In this document: positions 5,476-5,489 of the stretch, in pieces
How positions within the stretch are numbered: position 1 is the first letter of the stretch
How the letters are laid out: each line of letters opens with the position of its first letter
DNA from: JAXDLK01 sp034666665
Lineage (GTDB): Bacteria; Desulfobacterota; Binatia; JACPRU01
Direction: 5' to 3'
Length of the DNA stretch: 5,489 bases
NCBI GenBank assembly: GCA_034666665.1
Contig: JAXDLK010000317.1
Coordinates: 1 to 5,489 of the forward strand
The notes under the pieces: model-generated
Databases searched by the model: none
Seen by the model: only the letters and a program-made list of their open reading frames with translations
What the model was told of the DNA's origin: nothing
Position numbers and translations under genes: made by a program

Positions 5476-5480
5476 CCTCC
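5476..5480 (-). promoter_or_regulatory. Strong ribosome-binding site of the HExxH gene
   Basis: GGAGG on the minus strand, 5 bases before ATG 5468-5470. It is the best Shine-Dalgarno match in the window and fixes the start. The operon promoter must lie beyond the right edge, as only 19 bases upstream of the start are present. Confidence 0.8.
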
Positions 5481-5489
5481 GGAATGGCT

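Overview
The window is about 5.5 kb of very GC-rich, densely coding bacterial DNA with GC-rich third codon positions, several GTG or other non-ATG starts and almost no intergenic space. The style, together with a small protein that resembles (from memory) short proteins common in Myxococcota and other deltaproteobacteria-like lineages, suggests a GC-rich, probably uncultured Gram-negative bacterium. This placement is tentative. No RNA gene, insertion sequence, phage gene, CRISPR array or long repeat was seen, and no stretch over 300 bases lacks a gene.

Layout from left to right: (1) 39-320, plus strand, a 93-residue protein of unknown function. (2) 310-about 1167, minus strand, a proline/alanine-rich, coiled-coil probable lipoprotein; its tail overlaps gene 1 by 11 bases, and its lipoprotein signal lies upstream of the only canonical start codon. 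(3) 1228-1944, minus strand, a class I SAM-dependent methyltransferase of the METTL21/ETFB-lysine-methyltransferase type. A divergent gap of about 54 bases follows. (4) 1999-2781, plus strand, a complete classical NADP(H)-type short-chain dehydrogenase/reductase. (5) 2791-3189, plus strand, a VOC (glyoxalase/epimerase fold) protein 9 bases downstream, with the usual metal ligands apparently replaced.

The right half, 3212-5470, is a minus-strand operon. A secreted 301-residue protein with an HExxH zinc-peptidase-like motif is followed by an exported right-handed beta-helix protein and then a 75-residue small protein. Both junctions are 4-base ATGA start/stop overlaps, so the three genes are translationally coupled. 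The beta-helix gene is split by a one-base frameshift near 3831-3833; restoring one G to a GGG run gives a continuous 377-residue protein that ends in the typical NxWG..GPSG...DPVS..V.F.PWC signature.

The most interesting parts are this coupled operon, which combines an envelope or extracellular protease-like protein with a surface-type beta-helix, and the lipoprotein with an apparently non-canonical or damaged start. The SDR/VOC pair looks like a small metabolic operon of unknown substrate. Nothing in the sequence proves a new system.
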